A DNA stretch of 64,000 nucleotides from Mesorhizobium comanense (GTDB lineage Bacteria; Pseudomonadota; Alphaproteobacteria; Rhizobiales; Rhizobiaceae): NCBI RefSeq assembly GCF_005503535.1, contig NZ_SCNN01000013.1:62001-126000 (forward strand). Reading direction: 5' to 3'. Below, piece by piece: positions 46,295-55,247 of this stretch (its first letter is position 1; each line of letters opens with the position of its first letter). The notes under the pieces are model-generated. The model searched no databases. It worked only from the letters and a program-made list of their open reading frames with translations, and had not been told where the DNA came from. The position numbers were made by a program, and so were the translations under genes.

Positions 46295-46936
46295 TCAGCC
46301 GTGCCAGTGGGAGCAGCGGATGACGCCGCAGAAGTTGCCGCGATGGAAATGCGGCTCCTTGTCGGCGATCACATCGGCTTTGACGTTACCGAAGGTTGTG
46401 TCGGGCTTGAGCCTGATGCCGTCGTAGAAGGCCTGAATAATGTCTTCCTTGAACCTCGGTGTGCGGGGGAACGCTTTGACCACGGCTTCCCGCTCGGCAT
46501 CGGAGTATTGATCGTAGGTCAGCCCGAGCACGTCCATCTCGACGCCGGCCGTCACCAGCGCGACAACAGGATGCATATGGACCGGCACGCCTGGCGTGGT
46601 GTGGAGCGCGATCGCGGTCCACACCGTGTATGCGTCGTCCTCGGGGATGCCATGGCTGCGCAGGAAGTCGCGGGCGGCATGGGCGCCGTCGACCTCGAAA
46701 CGCTCGTCCCTGCTGCTGTGGCTCGGCATGAGGCCGATGTCATGGAACATCGCACCGGCATAGAGCAGTTCGCGATCGAACTTCAGTCCGCGCTGAATGC
46801 CGGCAATAGCCCCGAAATGATAGACGCGGCTCGAATGGTTGAAGAGCAATTCGGTTTCCGTATCGCGGATGAACGCGGTGATGGCTCGCGCCAACCGGGA
46901 ATCGGGAATGGCGGCATCTTTGGCGATCGCTGACAT
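46295..46936 (-). CDS. HD domain-containing protein (cyanamide hydratase-like)
   Basis: A 213-residue metal-dependent HD-superfamily protein. Metal-binding His34 (NHSSRVYHFG), the H65-D66 pair (GAMFHDIGLMPSH) and the downstream ALHTTPG His are present. The whole-length pattern resembles the small HD hydrolases grouped with fungal cyanamide hydratase; actual substrate unknown. CAGGAGAAAGCC precedes ATG 46936. It is divergent from a GlxA regulator 109 bp away, which probably controls it. Confidence 0.82.
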   Translation of the reverse strand: MSAIAKDAAIPDSRLARAITAFIRDTETELLFNHSSRVYHFGAIAGIQRGLKFDRELLYAGAMFHDIGLMPSHSSRDERFEVDGAHAARDFLRSHGIPEDDAYTVWTAIALHTTPGVPVHMHPVVALVTAGVEMDVLGLTYDQYSDAEREAVVKAFPRTPRFKEDIIQAFYDGIRLKPDTTFGNVKADVIADKEPHFHRGNFCGVIRCSHWHG

Positions 46937-47045
46937 GGCTTTCTCCTGTCCTTGGTGATGGCCAGGAGGATAGAAAAGGGATAGCCTTGTCTTCAATCGA
47001 CGTATTACGTCAAAAACTGCCAAATCCCGATCAAGGCGGACACGG

Positions 47046-48023
47046 ATGCGCAGGAAGCCAAAAACTATCGTCATGGTGGCGCTGCCCGGCGTGCAGCTCC
47101 TCGATGTCTCCGGCCCGCTCGACGTCTTCGCGGAAGCGAACGCCCAGGCCGGTCACGAAGCCTATCGGTTCCTTGTCGCGGCGGGCGAGCCCGGTCCTGT
47201 CCGCAGCTCCTCCGGCGTGCGGATCATGCCGGACCGGATCATCGACCGCGACATAGAGGAGGAGATCGATACGCTGCTTGTCGCGGGGTGCCCCAACGCG
47301 GCAACCGTGCCGATGGATGGCCGGGTCGTGGACTGGCTGAGGCGGCGCGCGCCAGCCGCACGGCGTTACGGTTCGGTGTGCAGCGGCGCGTTCTTCCTCG
47401 CCGCTGCGGGCCTGCTCGACGGCCGGCGTGTCACGACGCATTGGGCCGTCGCCGACGAGCTCGCCAGGCAGTTTCCGGAAGTGAGCGTGCAGGAGGACGC
47501 GATCCAGGTCAGCGACGGTGCCGTGCGGACGGCCGCTGGCGTGACCGCCGGGCTGGACCTTGCGCTGGCGTTGGTCGAGGAGGATCTCGGCCGCGACATC
47601 GCCATGCGGGTGGCCAGTCAGCTCGTGATGTTTTTCAAGCGTCCAGGCGGGCAGATGCAATTCAGTCGTAAGGGCGAGGCTGTGCCGGCCGGGCGCGCCG
47701 CGCTTCAGGAGATCCAGCGGTGGGTGGCAGCGAACCCTGCTTGCGACCACAGCGTTGGCAATCTTGCCAGGCGCATGGACTTGAGCCCGCGCCATTTCGC
47801 GCGGCTGTTCCGCAACGAGGTTGGTATCACGCCAGCAGCATGGGTCGAGGAGGCGCGCGTCAGCGCGGCCCGGCGGCTTCTTGAACAACACAACGAGGCT
47901 CCCAAACAGGTCGCGGCCCGGTGCGGATTCGCCGACGCGGACACATTGCGGCGCGCCTTCGCGCGGCATGTCGGGGTCACGCCAGCAGAGTATCGCAAGC
48001 GGTTCGCAATCATCGCGGCATAG
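47046..48023 (+). CDS. GlxA family transcriptional regulator (DJ-1/PfpI domain plus AraC HTH)
   Basis: A 325-residue regulator with an N-terminal DJ-1/PfpI domain (IVMVALPGVQLLDVSGPLDV) whose nucleophile Cys is kept (GSVCSGAFFLAAAGLLDGR), and a C-terminal AraC HTH pair (NLARRMDLSPRHFARLFRNE; ARCGFADADTLRRAF). It differs in that Cys from the other GlxA protein at 1.5-2.5 kb. Divergent from the HD-domain gene. Confidence 0.9.
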   Translation: MRRKPKTIVMVALPGVQLLDVSGPLDVFAEANAQAGHEAYRFLVAAGEPGPVRSSSGVRIMPDRIIDRDIEEEIDTLLVAGCPNAATVPMDGRVVDWLRRRAPAARRYGSVCSGAFFLAAAGLLDGRRVTTHWAVADELARQFPEVSVQEDAIQVSDGAVRTAAGVTAGLDLALALVEEDLGRDIAMRVASQLVMFFKRPGGQMQFSRKGEAVPAGRAALQEIQRWVAANPACDHSVGNLARRMDLSPRHFARLFRNEVGITPAAWVEEARVSAARRLLEQHNEAPKQVAARCGFADADTLRRAFARHVGVTPAEYRKRFAIIAA

Positions 48024-48119
48024 ATTCTTCGTCGCTGGATCGACGGCTGGACAGCCTTCGTCGCGGGTAACCCGCCGCCTGCCGCAAGACCCTCGGCCTC
48101 GTCGCGCGCGATCTCCCGA

Positions 48120-49019
48120 TCATGGCCGCCATTCGCCGCGCTTGAGGTGCTCAACCAGCGCTCGCAGCTTCGGCGCGAGGTTCCTGCGGCTCGGATAATA
48201 GAGGTAGAAGCCGGCAAAGCGCGGACAGTATTCCTCCAGCAGCGCAACCAGTTCGCCACGCTCGATGAAGGGGCGGAAACTCTCCTCCATTCCGAAGGTG
48301 ATGCCGGCCCCGGCAACGGCCAGCTTGATCATCAGCGCCATGTCGTTGGTGGTGACTTCGGGCGAAACCGCGACGCTGAAATCCTTGCCGGCCTCGGCGA
48401 ACTCCCACCGATAGGGTACCGCCTTGGGCGAAGGCCGCCAGCCGATGCAGCGATGCCCGGCAAGGTCCCGGGGATGCCGTGGAATGCCGAATCTGTCCCG
48501 GTAGGCGGGGGAACAGACCGTCAGTTGTCGTTCATCGCCCGCGATGGCGACGGCGATCATGTCCTGTTCGATGACCTCCCCCAGCCGCACGCCGGCGTCA
48601 TAGCCCTCGGCAACGATGTCGAACTCGTCGTCGGTCACCGTGATATCGAGCTCGATCTCGGGATTGGCCTCCGTGAAACCGGCAAGAAACGGACCCGAAA
48701 GGAACCGCTCGGCAATGGAAGAGACAGCGAGCCGCAATTGGCCGCGCGGACGGTCACGCCATTGCTCGGTCTGGCGCAGCGCCAGGCGCATTCCTGATAT
48801 GGCTGGAGCCACGTCCTCGTAAAGCTGTTCGCCCGCTTCCGTCAGGCTGACGCTGCGCGTCGTTCGGCGCACCAGCGCGATGCCGAGGCTTTCCTCCAGC
48901 CGCCGGATCGTCTGGCTCACGGCGGACCGGCTGACGCCCAGCCGTTCGCCCGCCACGCGGAAACTGCGTTCCTCGGCGACGAGCGCGAACACCGAAAGCA
49001 TATTGAGATCGGACAGCAT
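48120..49019 (-). CDS. LysR family transcriptional regulator
   Basis: A 299-residue regulator with winged-helix N-terminus (MLSDLNMLSVFALVAEERSF; GERLGVSRSAVSQTIRRLEE) and a LysR effector domain. It is divergent from the SDR gene across 111 bp, the classical arrangement for regulating it. Ligand unknown. Confidence 0.9.
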   Translation of the reverse strand: MLSDLNMLSVFALVAEERSFRVAGERLGVSRSAVSQTIRRLEESLGIALVRRTTRSVSLTEAGEQLYEDVAPAISGMRLALRQTEQWRDRPRGQLRLAVSSIAERFLSGPFLAGFTEANPEIELDITVTDDEFDIVAEGYDAGVRLGEVIEQDMIAVAIAGDERQLTVCSPAYRDRFGIPRHPRDLAGHRCIGWRPSPKAVPYRWEFAEAGKDFSVAVSPEVTTNDMALMIKLAVAGAGITFGMEESFRPFIERGELVALLEEYCPRFAGFYLYYPSRRNLAPKLRALVEHLKRGEWRP

Positions 49020-49130
49020 TGGTTAGCTCAGCTTTCCACTTTGGCAACAATTGAATGCCTTATCGCGACAATGGCTGGAGGATACAGTCCTGGCAATCTT
49101 GATCCCATTGAAGACGAAAGGATTTTTGCA

Positions 49131-49859
49131 ATGGCACTCGACAAGGTCGTTCTCATCACCGGAGCCTCCAGCGGCATCGGCGCCGGCATTGCCCGCGAAT
49201 TGGCGGCCGCCGGCGCCAGGCTGATGCTGGGTGCGCGCCGCACCGACAGGCTGGAAGAACTCGCCGACGAGATCCGGGCGAAAGGCGGGCAAGCGATGAC
49301 CCGCCGGCTCGACGTGACCGACCGCGCCGATGTCGCCGCTTTCGCGCAGGCCGCGCGCCTGGCCTGGGGACGGGTCGACGTGATCGTCAACAATGCCGGC
49401 ATCATGCCGCTGTCGCTGATGGCGTCGATGAAGACCGACGAGTGGGACCGCATGGTCGACGTCAACATCAAGGGCGTGCTGCACGGCATCGCCGCCGTGC
49501 TGCCCGAGATGACGGAGCGGGGAGCCGGCCACATCATCAACATCGCCTCGGTCGGGGCGCTCACCGTTTCCCCGACGGCCGCCGTCTATTGCGCGACCAA
49601 ATATGCGGTGCGGGCGATTTCCGACGGCCTGCGGCAGGAACGGGACGATATCCGCGTCACCTGCATTCACCCCGGCGTGGTCGAAAGCGAACTGGCCGGA
49701 ACCATCACCGATCCCGCCGCGGCCGAGGCGATGAAGACCTACCGCGCCATCGCGCTGCAGCCCGATGCCATCGGCCGGGCGGTGCGCTTCGCCATCGAAC
49801 AACCCGACGACGTCGACGTCAACGAGATCGTCGTGCGCCCGACACGGGCCGCGCACTGA
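49131..49859 (+). CDS. SDR family oxidoreductase
   Basis: A 242-residue NAD(P)-dependent short-chain dehydrogenase, classical type: cofactor loop TGASSGIGAGI (residues 10-20), NNAG, catalytic Ser in NIASVGAL and YxxxK in YCATK. ATG 49131 has AAAGGA upstream and starts exactly at the fold; the earlier in-frame ATG does not. Its stop overlaps the next start (TGATG). Confidence 0.9.
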   Translation: MALDKVVLITGASSGIGAGIARELAAAGARLMLGARRTDRLEELADEIRAKGGQAMTRRLDVTDRADVAAFAQAARLAWGRVDVIVNNAGIMPLSLMASMKTDEWDRMVDVNIKGVLHGIAAVLPEMTERGAGHIINIASVGALTVSPTAAVYCATKYAVRAISDGLRQERDDIRVTCIHPGVVESELAGTITDPAAAEAMKTYRAIALQPDAIGRAVRFAIEQPDDVDVNEIVVRPTRAAH

Positions 49860-50176
49860 TGCGCGGGCTCGCCATCGCCGCGTCGCTCATCGCGATATCG
49901 GCCGGATTTGCCATTGCGGGAGATAAGAAGATGAATACCAGTGCTCACCAGTATGCCGGCCTTTGGGTCACCGCGGACGGCCACATACGCCACGAACTGC
50001 TGCCCAACGGCCGCTATGTCGAGGCCAGGGGAACCCGCGAGAAAGCCTATCAGGGACGCTATCTCGTCACGGGCAATCACATCGACTATTGGGACGACAC
50101 CGGCTTCACCGCCGATGGCGATTTCGTCGATGACGTGCTGCACCATGCCGGAATGATCCTGCACCGGCGCCGGTAA
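49859..50176 (+). CDS. Atu4866 domain-containing secreted protein
   Basis: A 105-residue protein with a signal peptide (residues 1-20) and a single small beta domain (YAGLWVTADGHIRHELLPNG, GRYLVTGNHIDYWDDTGFTA) matching the Atu4866 family of unknown function. Translationally coupled to the SDR gene by a one-base overlap, as is also typical elsewhere for this pair, so it probably serves the same process. Confidence 0.83.
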   Translation: MRGLAIAASLIAISAGFAIAGDKKMNTSAHQYAGLWVTADGHIRHELLPNGRYVEARGTREKAYQGRYLVTGNHIDYWDDTGFTADGDFVDDVLHHAGMILHRRR

Positions 50177-50308
50177 GGCGCGCAGCTACCCCGGCTTTCA
50201 GACCTCGGCGCCAGACAAGACCTCGAATATCCTCATCTCGGCGCCGCCAGCACACCAATTGCGGGGATAAACAATCGAAGCGCTCAAAGCCTGCATATGA
50301 TCGATCAA

Positions 50309-50332
50309 CCCTCGCCGGCGGAGCGGCGAGGG
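50309..50332. repeat. Stem-loop upstream of the YihY/BrkB gene
   Basis: CCCTCGCC (50309-50316) and GGCGAGGG (50325-50332) form an 8-bp stem with an 8-nt loop between the Atu4866 gene and the YihY gene. No T-tract; it may be a weak terminator or an mRNA leader hairpin. Confidence 0.35.
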
Positions 50333-50400
50333 AACGGCAGACCTTTTCCCGGCGTTGTAAGGCGTTCCCGGAACTCAGGTCCAAGCGGGCGAGGCGCTCC

Positions 50401-51552
50401 ATGGCGAAACACTCAGGAAAACGATCCGCCGGCGCTCGCTCCGGCGGAGGAACACGAAAACCGCGTGTCACGGCGCGATCGTCATCCACGACAGCCAAAC
50501 GGCCGGCACGGCCTGCCGAGCGCGAGGCTTCGCTGATCGACGAGGAGGCGGCAGGCCGGGCTGCTTCCACGACCGAACAGAGCGCGGCGGTGCTGAAGGC
50601 GGAAGACGGCGAACGGGGCCGCGATGCTGCCTGGCCCTCGGAAATACCCGCGCTCGGCTGGAAGGATATCTTCTGGAGGCTTTGGGAAGAATTCAACAAG
50701 GACCGGGTCCTGCTCGTGGCGGCCGGGGCCACTTTCTATCTCCTCCTGGCGCTTTTCCCCGCACTTGCCGCCTTCATTTCGATCTACGGGTTCGTTGCCG
50801 ATCCGGCCACCGTCGCCGACCATGTGGCTTATCTCAGCGGCCTTTTGCCAGCCGGAGGCCAGGACCTTATCCGCGAACAGTTGCAGGCGCTGGCGAGACA
50901 GAAATCCGGCGCGCTCGGGACCGGGTTCTTCGTCGGCCTCGCTATCGCACTATGGAGCTCCAACAGCGGAATGAAGGCGCTCTTCGATGCCATGAACATC
51001 GCTTACGAGGAGAGCGAGAAGCGTAGCTTCGTCCGGCTCAACCTGATGTCCATCCTGTTCACGGTCGGGGCGCTGCTGATAGGCATCGTCCTGCTGTTGA
51101 CGATCGGCGTCGTGCCCGCGCTGCTGCGGTATTTTTACCTCGATGACTGGACGGAATCGCTGCTTGCCATATCCCGGTGGCCTATCCTTGTCGGCGCGAT
51201 GCTGACCGGCATATCGCTGCTTTACCGTTTCGGGCCAAGCCGCGAACATGCCAAATGGCGCTGGCTGAGCTGGGGAGCCTTGATCGCCACTGCCGTATGG
51301 ATCGCCGCATCCTGGCTGTTCTCGTTCTACCTCCAGCATTTTGCCAATTACAACGCCACCTACGGGTCGCTGGGCGCGGTCGTCGGCCTGATGATGTGGA
51401 CCTGGATCTCCGTGATCATCCTGATCAGCGGTGCCGCCATCAACGCCGAGATGGAACACCAGACCGCCATTGATTCGACGACAGGACCGGCGCGGCCGAT
51501 GGGCGAACGCGGCGCGGTGGTCGCGGATACGCTGGGCAAGATCGCAGGGTGA
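50401..51552 (+). CDS. YihY/virulence factor BrkB family membrane protein
   Basis: A 383-residue inner-membrane protein with about six helices (VAAGATFYLLLALFPALAAF, SILFTVGALLIGIVLLLTIG, VVGLMMWTWISVIILISGA). NATYGSLGAVVGLMMW and GAAINAEMEHQ are the family signature. The first 90 residues are a basic, Ser/Arg-rich cytosolic tail. Homologues were once called ribonuclease BN, which is now considered wrong; function remains uncertain. No strong ribosome binding site precedes ATG 50401. Confidence 0.88.
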   Translation: MAKHSGKRSAGARSGGGTRKPRVTARSSSTTAKRPARPAEREASLIDEEAAGRAASTTEQSAAVLKAEDGERGRDAAWPSEIPALGWKDIFWRLWEEFNKDRVLLVAAGATFYLLLALFPALAAFISIYGFVADPATVADHVAYLSGLLPAGGQDLIREQLQALARQKSGALGTGFFVGLAIALWSSNSGMKALFDAMNIAYEESEKRSFVRLNLMSILFTVGALLIGIVLLLTIGVVPALLRYFYLDDWTESLLAISRWPILVGAMLTGISLLYRFGPSREHAKWRWLSWGALIATAVWIAASWLFSFYLQHFANYNATYGSLGAVVGLMMWTWISVIILISGAAINAEMEHQTAIDSTTGPARPMGERGAVVADTLGKIAG

Positions 51553-51558
51553 TCGAAT

Positions 51559-52614
51559 TCAGACACCTTGTGGCATCAAGGGACCTTCAGGCGCGTCAAA
51601 GACGATGGCTTGCCGCCCTTTGGCGGTTCCCGCCTTCAATCGCGCCAGCGCACAGGTCGCTTCGGCAAGCGTGACGCGCTCGATCTGTGCCTCGAAAGGT
51701 TGCGCCTCGTGCAACTGCAACAGTTCCCGCATCTGCGCGCGCGTGCCGACACTGGTCCCGGTGATCCAGACACCGGTCGTGGTGAGCCACTCCTGATTGA
51801 GCGCCACCGGTTGCGGAACCATCGCCGCGGCAATGATCCTGCCGCGCGGGCGGATGGCGGCCACCATCGCATCCCAGCTTGCCGGCGTCGGCGCGAAATT
51901 GATGCAGGCGTGCGCGCGCAGGCCCGCCGGCCAGTTGCGGGACAGATCCGGCGACGCGAGCAGGACGTGGTCGGCACCCAGCGAAGCCGCGAGGCGCAAC
52001 TTGGCCTCGTCCGTGTCGATTGCGACGACGGTCGCGCCGAGCCGCCGGGCGATCTGGATCGCGTAGAGGCCGAGGCCGCCGCAGCCGAATATGGCGCACG
52101 TCTCCCCGGCGACGATCCCGGCCCTCCTCACGGCGCCGAACGCGGTCAGGCCCGCGCACATCAAAGGCGCCAGCGCCGCGGCGTCGCCCTGGTCCGGCAC
52201 ACGCGCGGCAAACCGCGCGTCGGCCACCACATATTCGGCGAAAGTGCCGGCGACATCGAAGCCGTGCGCCCGCTGATGCTGGCAGAACGACTCCATCTCG
52301 GCATGGCATTCGTCGCAGCCGCCGCAAGCGTCGTGAAGCCAGGCGACGCCGGCGCGCTCGCCCAGGCGCCAGTCGCTGACGCCCGCGCCGAGCCGAACCA
52401 CTCTCCCGACGCCTTCATGGCCGAGGATGGCGGCCGTCTTCCCGGACGCCGGTCGCAGATGACCCTGCCACACATGCACGTCGGTATGGCATATGCCGCT
52501 CGCCTCCAGCTGGACCAGGATCTCTCCCGGGCCGGGTTCCGGCCGTGGCATCCGCACAATGCCGAGCGGCTCGCCCGCCTGTTCGAACAAAGCTGCCAGC
52601 ATGCTGTCGTTCAT
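51559..52614 (-). CDS. Zinc-dependent alcohol dehydrogenase
   Basis: A 351-residue MDR-fold dehydrogenase. Catalytic zinc ligands are in GICHTDVH and GHEGVG, the structural zinc site in CGGCDECHAEMESFC (four Cys), and the NAD-binding loop is IFGCGGLGLYAIQ. The start codon follows the stop of the choline-type binding protein with no gap, so the two genes form one unit. Oxidation of a choline-derived or other alcohol is possible but not shown. Confidence 0.9.
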   Translation of the reverse strand: MNDSMLAALFEQAGEPLGIVRMPRPEPGPGEILVQLEASGICHTDVHVWQGHLRPASGKTAAILGHEGVGRVVRLGAGVSDWRLGERAGVAWLHDACGGCDECHAEMESFCQHQRAHGFDVAGTFAEYVVADARFAARVPDQGDAAALAPLMCAGLTAFGAVRRAGIVAGETCAIFGCGGLGLYAIQIARRLGATVVAIDTDEAKLRLAASLGADHVLLASPDLSRNWPAGLRAHACINFAPTPASWDAMVAAIRPRGRIIAAAMVPQPVALNQEWLTTTGVWITGTSVGTRAQMRELLQLHEAQPFEAQIERVTLAEATCALARLKAGTAKGRQAIVFDAPEGPLMPQGV

Positions 52615-53544
52615 TTACTGCCCCAGGGCGCTTTTGACGGCCGGCAGGCCCGGCTTGCCGTCGAGGGTCGACACGCCGTCGAGCCACTTGGCGAGCTTGT
52701 CGGGATTGCGCTTGATCATCTCGCGCGCGGCTTCCTCGGCGGATTTCCCCTCGCCCAGGATCATCCGCATGCCGTGGTTCTCATAGTCGAGATCGAAGGC
52801 CAGGTTGGCGAACAGCCGGGCGGCGTTGGGGCATTCCGCCGAAAAACCCTTGCGGGCGATGGTGCGAACGGTGGCGCCGCCGAAATTGGGGCCGAACTCG
52901 GCATCCCCTCCCGACAGGTAGGTGATCTTGTAGTCGAGGTTCATCGGATGCGGTTCCCATCCCAGGAACACGACAAAGCTCTTGTCGGCGATCGAATTCG
53001 AGACCTGCGTCAGCATCGCCGCCTCGCTGGACTCGATGATCTGCCAGTCGCCCAGCCCGTGCCGGTTGGCGGCCACCATGTCGAGCAGCGGCTTGTTGGA
53101 CCCGGCCTCGATGCCATAGATCCTGCTGCCGAACTGGGCAGCATGGGCGGCGAGGTCGTCGAAGCTTTTCACCCCCTGGTCGGCAACATATTGCGGCACG
53201 GCAAGCGTGTATTTGGCGCCCTCCAGATTGACGCCCAGCACCTCGACCCAGCCATTGTCGAAATAGGATTTGTATTCCTCGTCCTGCACCGGCCGCCAGT
53301 TGCCCAGGAAGACATCCATGTCGTTCTCCTTCAGGGCCGAATAGGCGACGCCGAGGCCGAGCAGGGTCTGGGAAGCATCGTAGCCCAGACCCTCCAGGAT
53401 GACCTGGGCCGTGGTGTTGGTCAGCGCGATGTCGGTCCAGCCCAGGTCCGCCATGCGGACCTTCTTGCATTGCGGGGCATCGGCGGCGAAGGCAGGCGAA
53501 ACAGCAAGCCCCGCCAGCAGGGCGAAAGCGAAGGTCAGGCGCAT
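52615..53544 (-). CDS. choX: Choline/glycine betaine-type ABC transporter substrate-binding protein
   Basis: A 309-residue periplasmic binding protein with signal peptide MRLTFAFALLAGLAVSPAFA. Mature features VRMADLGWTDIALTN, DVFLGNWRP, FLGWEPHPMNLDYKITYLSG and FGPNFGGATVRT closely follow rhizobial ChoX (aromatic cage for the quaternary amine). No choW or choV is adjacent; an alcohol dehydrogenase follows directly, so it either uses a remote permease or has been recruited to a different role. GGGGAACC precedes ATG 53544. Confidence 0.87.
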   Translation of the reverse strand: MRLTFAFALLAGLAVSPAFAADAPQCKKVRMADLGWTDIALTNTTAQVILEGLGYDASQTLLGLGVAYSALKENDMDVFLGNWRPVQDEEYKSYFDNGWVEVLGVNLEGAKYTLAVPQYVADQGVKSFDDLAAHAAQFGSRIYGIEAGSNKPLLDMVAANRHGLGDWQIIESSEAAMLTQVSNSIADKSFVVFLGWEPHPMNLDYKITYLSGGDAEFGPNFGGATVRTIARKGFSAECPNAARLFANLAFDLDYENHGMRMILGEGKSAEEAAREMIKRNPDKLAKWLDGVSTLDGKPGLPAVKSALGQ

Positions 53545-53615
53545 TTTGGTTCCCCATTTTCTTGATGAAGCGGACTGTGCCTTAACGCTATGGCCTCCTC
53601 GCTTTATGTCAATAC

Positions 53616-53643
53616 AGAATCTTGTATGAGCATACAAAATTCT
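53616..53643. promoter_or_regulatory. 28-bp operator palindrome between choX and the TetR gene
   Basis: TTGTATG and CATACAA (53622-53637, 2-nt spacer) form a perfect core; the flanks AGAAT and ATTCT extend the symmetry to 28 bp with only one mismatched pair. It lies 72 bp from the choX start and 19 bp from the TetR start, in the place expected for a TetR/BetI-type repressor controlling both. Confidence 0.8.
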
Positions 53644-53661
53644 TTCTTGCTAGAAAGGGCG

Positions 53662-54282
53662 ATGGCGACTCACAGCAAGCGAACCAAGATCGAGGACATA
53701 AGGCGCGTCGAACTGATCGCGGCGGCGCATCGCGTGTTCCTCGAGCATGGCCTGCACGGCATGACCTCGGCCCGCATATGCCGCGAAGCCGGCATGTCGC
53801 CGGGCATCCTTGCCTATTATTTCAAGGGCAAGGACGAGGTGCTGTTCGGCATGGTGCGCTACAACAACCGCTTGCTGATGGAGGATGTCATCGCGCGGCT
53901 GAAGGCGGCGCGCACCGGTTGGGAACGGCTGGAAGCGATCGTCGAGGGAAACTTCCCCGCATCGGCTTTCACCCGCCCCATCGCCAATGCGTGGCTTTCC
54001 GTCTGCGCCGAGGCTGGTGTGAACCCGCAATATGCCCGGCTCCAGCGGCTGTTCTATCGCCGGCTGCGGTCGAACCTGGCATCGGTGTTCGACGGGGCGG
54101 CGGCCGAGTCACGTCTGCGGGAAGCGAGCTTCATCATCGCCGCGCTCATTGATGGACTGTGGCTGCGCAAGGCCGCCGCCGACGATCTGGGCCGTGACGA
54201 GGCGATCTCCCTGGTGTTCAGCGGCATAAGCTCGCTTTTGGGCGATGGGGAAGAGCGGCGCTTGCGCCATCCGGCCGTCTGA
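53662..54282 (+). CDS. TetR family transcriptional regulator (BetI-like)
   Basis: A 206-residue repressor. N-terminal HTH (ELIAAAHRVFLEHGLHGMTS; REAGMSPGILAYYFKGKDEV) and a BetI-type C-terminal domain ending in AALIDGLWLRKA. BetI senses choline, and the divergent choline-type binding protein fits that. ATG 53662 follows AAAGGG and lies past the palindrome; the earlier in-frame ATG at 53626 falls inside it. Confidence 0.88.
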   Translation: MATHSKRTKIEDIRRVELIAAAHRVFLEHGLHGMTSARICREAGMSPGILAYYFKGKDEVLFGMVRYNNRLLMEDVIARLKAARTGWERLEAIVEGNFPASAFTRPIANAWLSVCAEAGVNPQYARLQRLFYRRLRSNLASVFDGAAAESRLREASFIIAALIDGLWLRKAAADDLGRDEAISLVFSGISSLLGDGEERRLRHPAV

Positions 54283-54300
54283 GCTCCACGCCGCTGCCGT

Positions 54301-54369
54301 CTAGAGCAATTCCAGGAAAAGTGCGCAGAGCGGTTCGACGATTCCGTGAAAAACGCTGAGCCGCTCTAG
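54301..54369. repeat. 69-bp repeat with CTAGAGC/GCTCTAG ends
   Basis: Perfect 7-bp inverted ends (54301-54307, 54363-54369) enclose a longer imperfect hairpin (AGAGCGG...CCGCTCT). The sequence CTAGAGCAATTCCAGGAAAA is, from memory, a frequent intergenic repeat in rhizobia. Its right end contains the TAG stop of the HlyD-type gene (54366-54368). Confidence 0.75.
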
Positions 54370-55247
54370 TCGGCGACCGTGGTTTCTATGACGACGCTTG
54401 CCGAGGTTCCGACGACCAGCCGCGCCTTGGTGGCGGCATCGCCGTCGAGCACGATGTGCACGGGAACACGCTGCGCCAGGCGTACCCAGGTGAAGGTCGG
54501 GTTGATGTTGGCGAGCAGCGTGCCCGAGGCGCGTTCGCGGTCTTCGATCCCAGCGGCGATACTAGAGACATGGCCGGGGATGGATGACTTCCATCCCATC
54601 GGCTTGATCGATGCCTTGGCGCCGACCTCGATGCGCGGAAGCTTCGTCTCCTCGAAATAGCCGTCTATGCGGACCGTATCGGTGTCGACCAGCGCCATGG
54701 TCGCCGCGCCCGTGGTGACGTAGTCGCCTGGGCGAAGACTCAGATTGGTGATGATGCCGTTCACCGGCGCCCGGATCTCGGAACGATCCAGATTGAGCTG
54801 TGCAAGATCATGAGCCGCGCTCGCCTGCAGGCTTTCCGACTCCGCCTCGGCGACGGTGGACCGCGCCTCCTCGATCTGCTGGATACTGACGGCCGAAGCG
54901 GTCAGCCGCTGCAAGCGGTCGAGATTGCGCTTTGCCTGATCGAGCGTCGCCTGCTTTCCGTCGACCACCGCCTGCGATTGCGCGAGCGCGACGACGAAGC
55001 GCTGACGATCGACCTGGAACAGCACATCGCCCTTCTTGACCGTCTGGTTGTCGTTGACCAGCACATCGGCGACAAGGCCGGACACGTCGGGCGTGACACC
55101 GACGACATCGGCGCGCACATGGGCATCGCGCGTCCAGGGGGCGTTCATGTTGTCGTCCCACAATTTCCAGGCAGCGACGACGGCGATGGCGACGACGGCG
55201 ACCGTGACAAGCACCCTGCCGGTGGTTCTGAAAAGACGGTATTTCAT
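54366..55247 (-). CDS. HlyD/EmrA-type membrane fusion protein (AaeA-like)
   Basis: A 293-residue periplasmic adaptor anchored by one N-terminal helix (VLVTVAVVAIAVVAAWKLWD). The barrel-sandwich (NAPWTRDAHVRADVVGVTPD; IRAPVNGIITNLSLRPGDYV) flanks a coiled-coil hairpin. It links the FUSC pump to the outside. It overlaps the DUF1656 gene by four bases (ATGA). Its stop codon lies in the edge of a repeat. Confidence 0.9.
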   Translation of the reverse strand: MKYRLFRTTGRVLVTVAVVAIAVVAAWKLWDDNMNAPWTRDAHVRADVVGVTPDVSGLVADVLVNDNQTVKKGDVLFQVDRQRFVVALAQSQAVVDGKQATLDQAKRNLDRLQRLTASAVSIQQIEEARSTVAEAESESLQASAAHDLAQLNLDRSEIRAPVNGIITNLSLRPGDYVTTGAATMALVDTDTVRIDGYFEETKLPRIEVGAKASIKPMGWKSSIPGHVSSIAAGIEDRERASGTLLANINPTFTWVRLAQRVPVHIVLDGDAATKARLVVGTSASVVIETTVAD

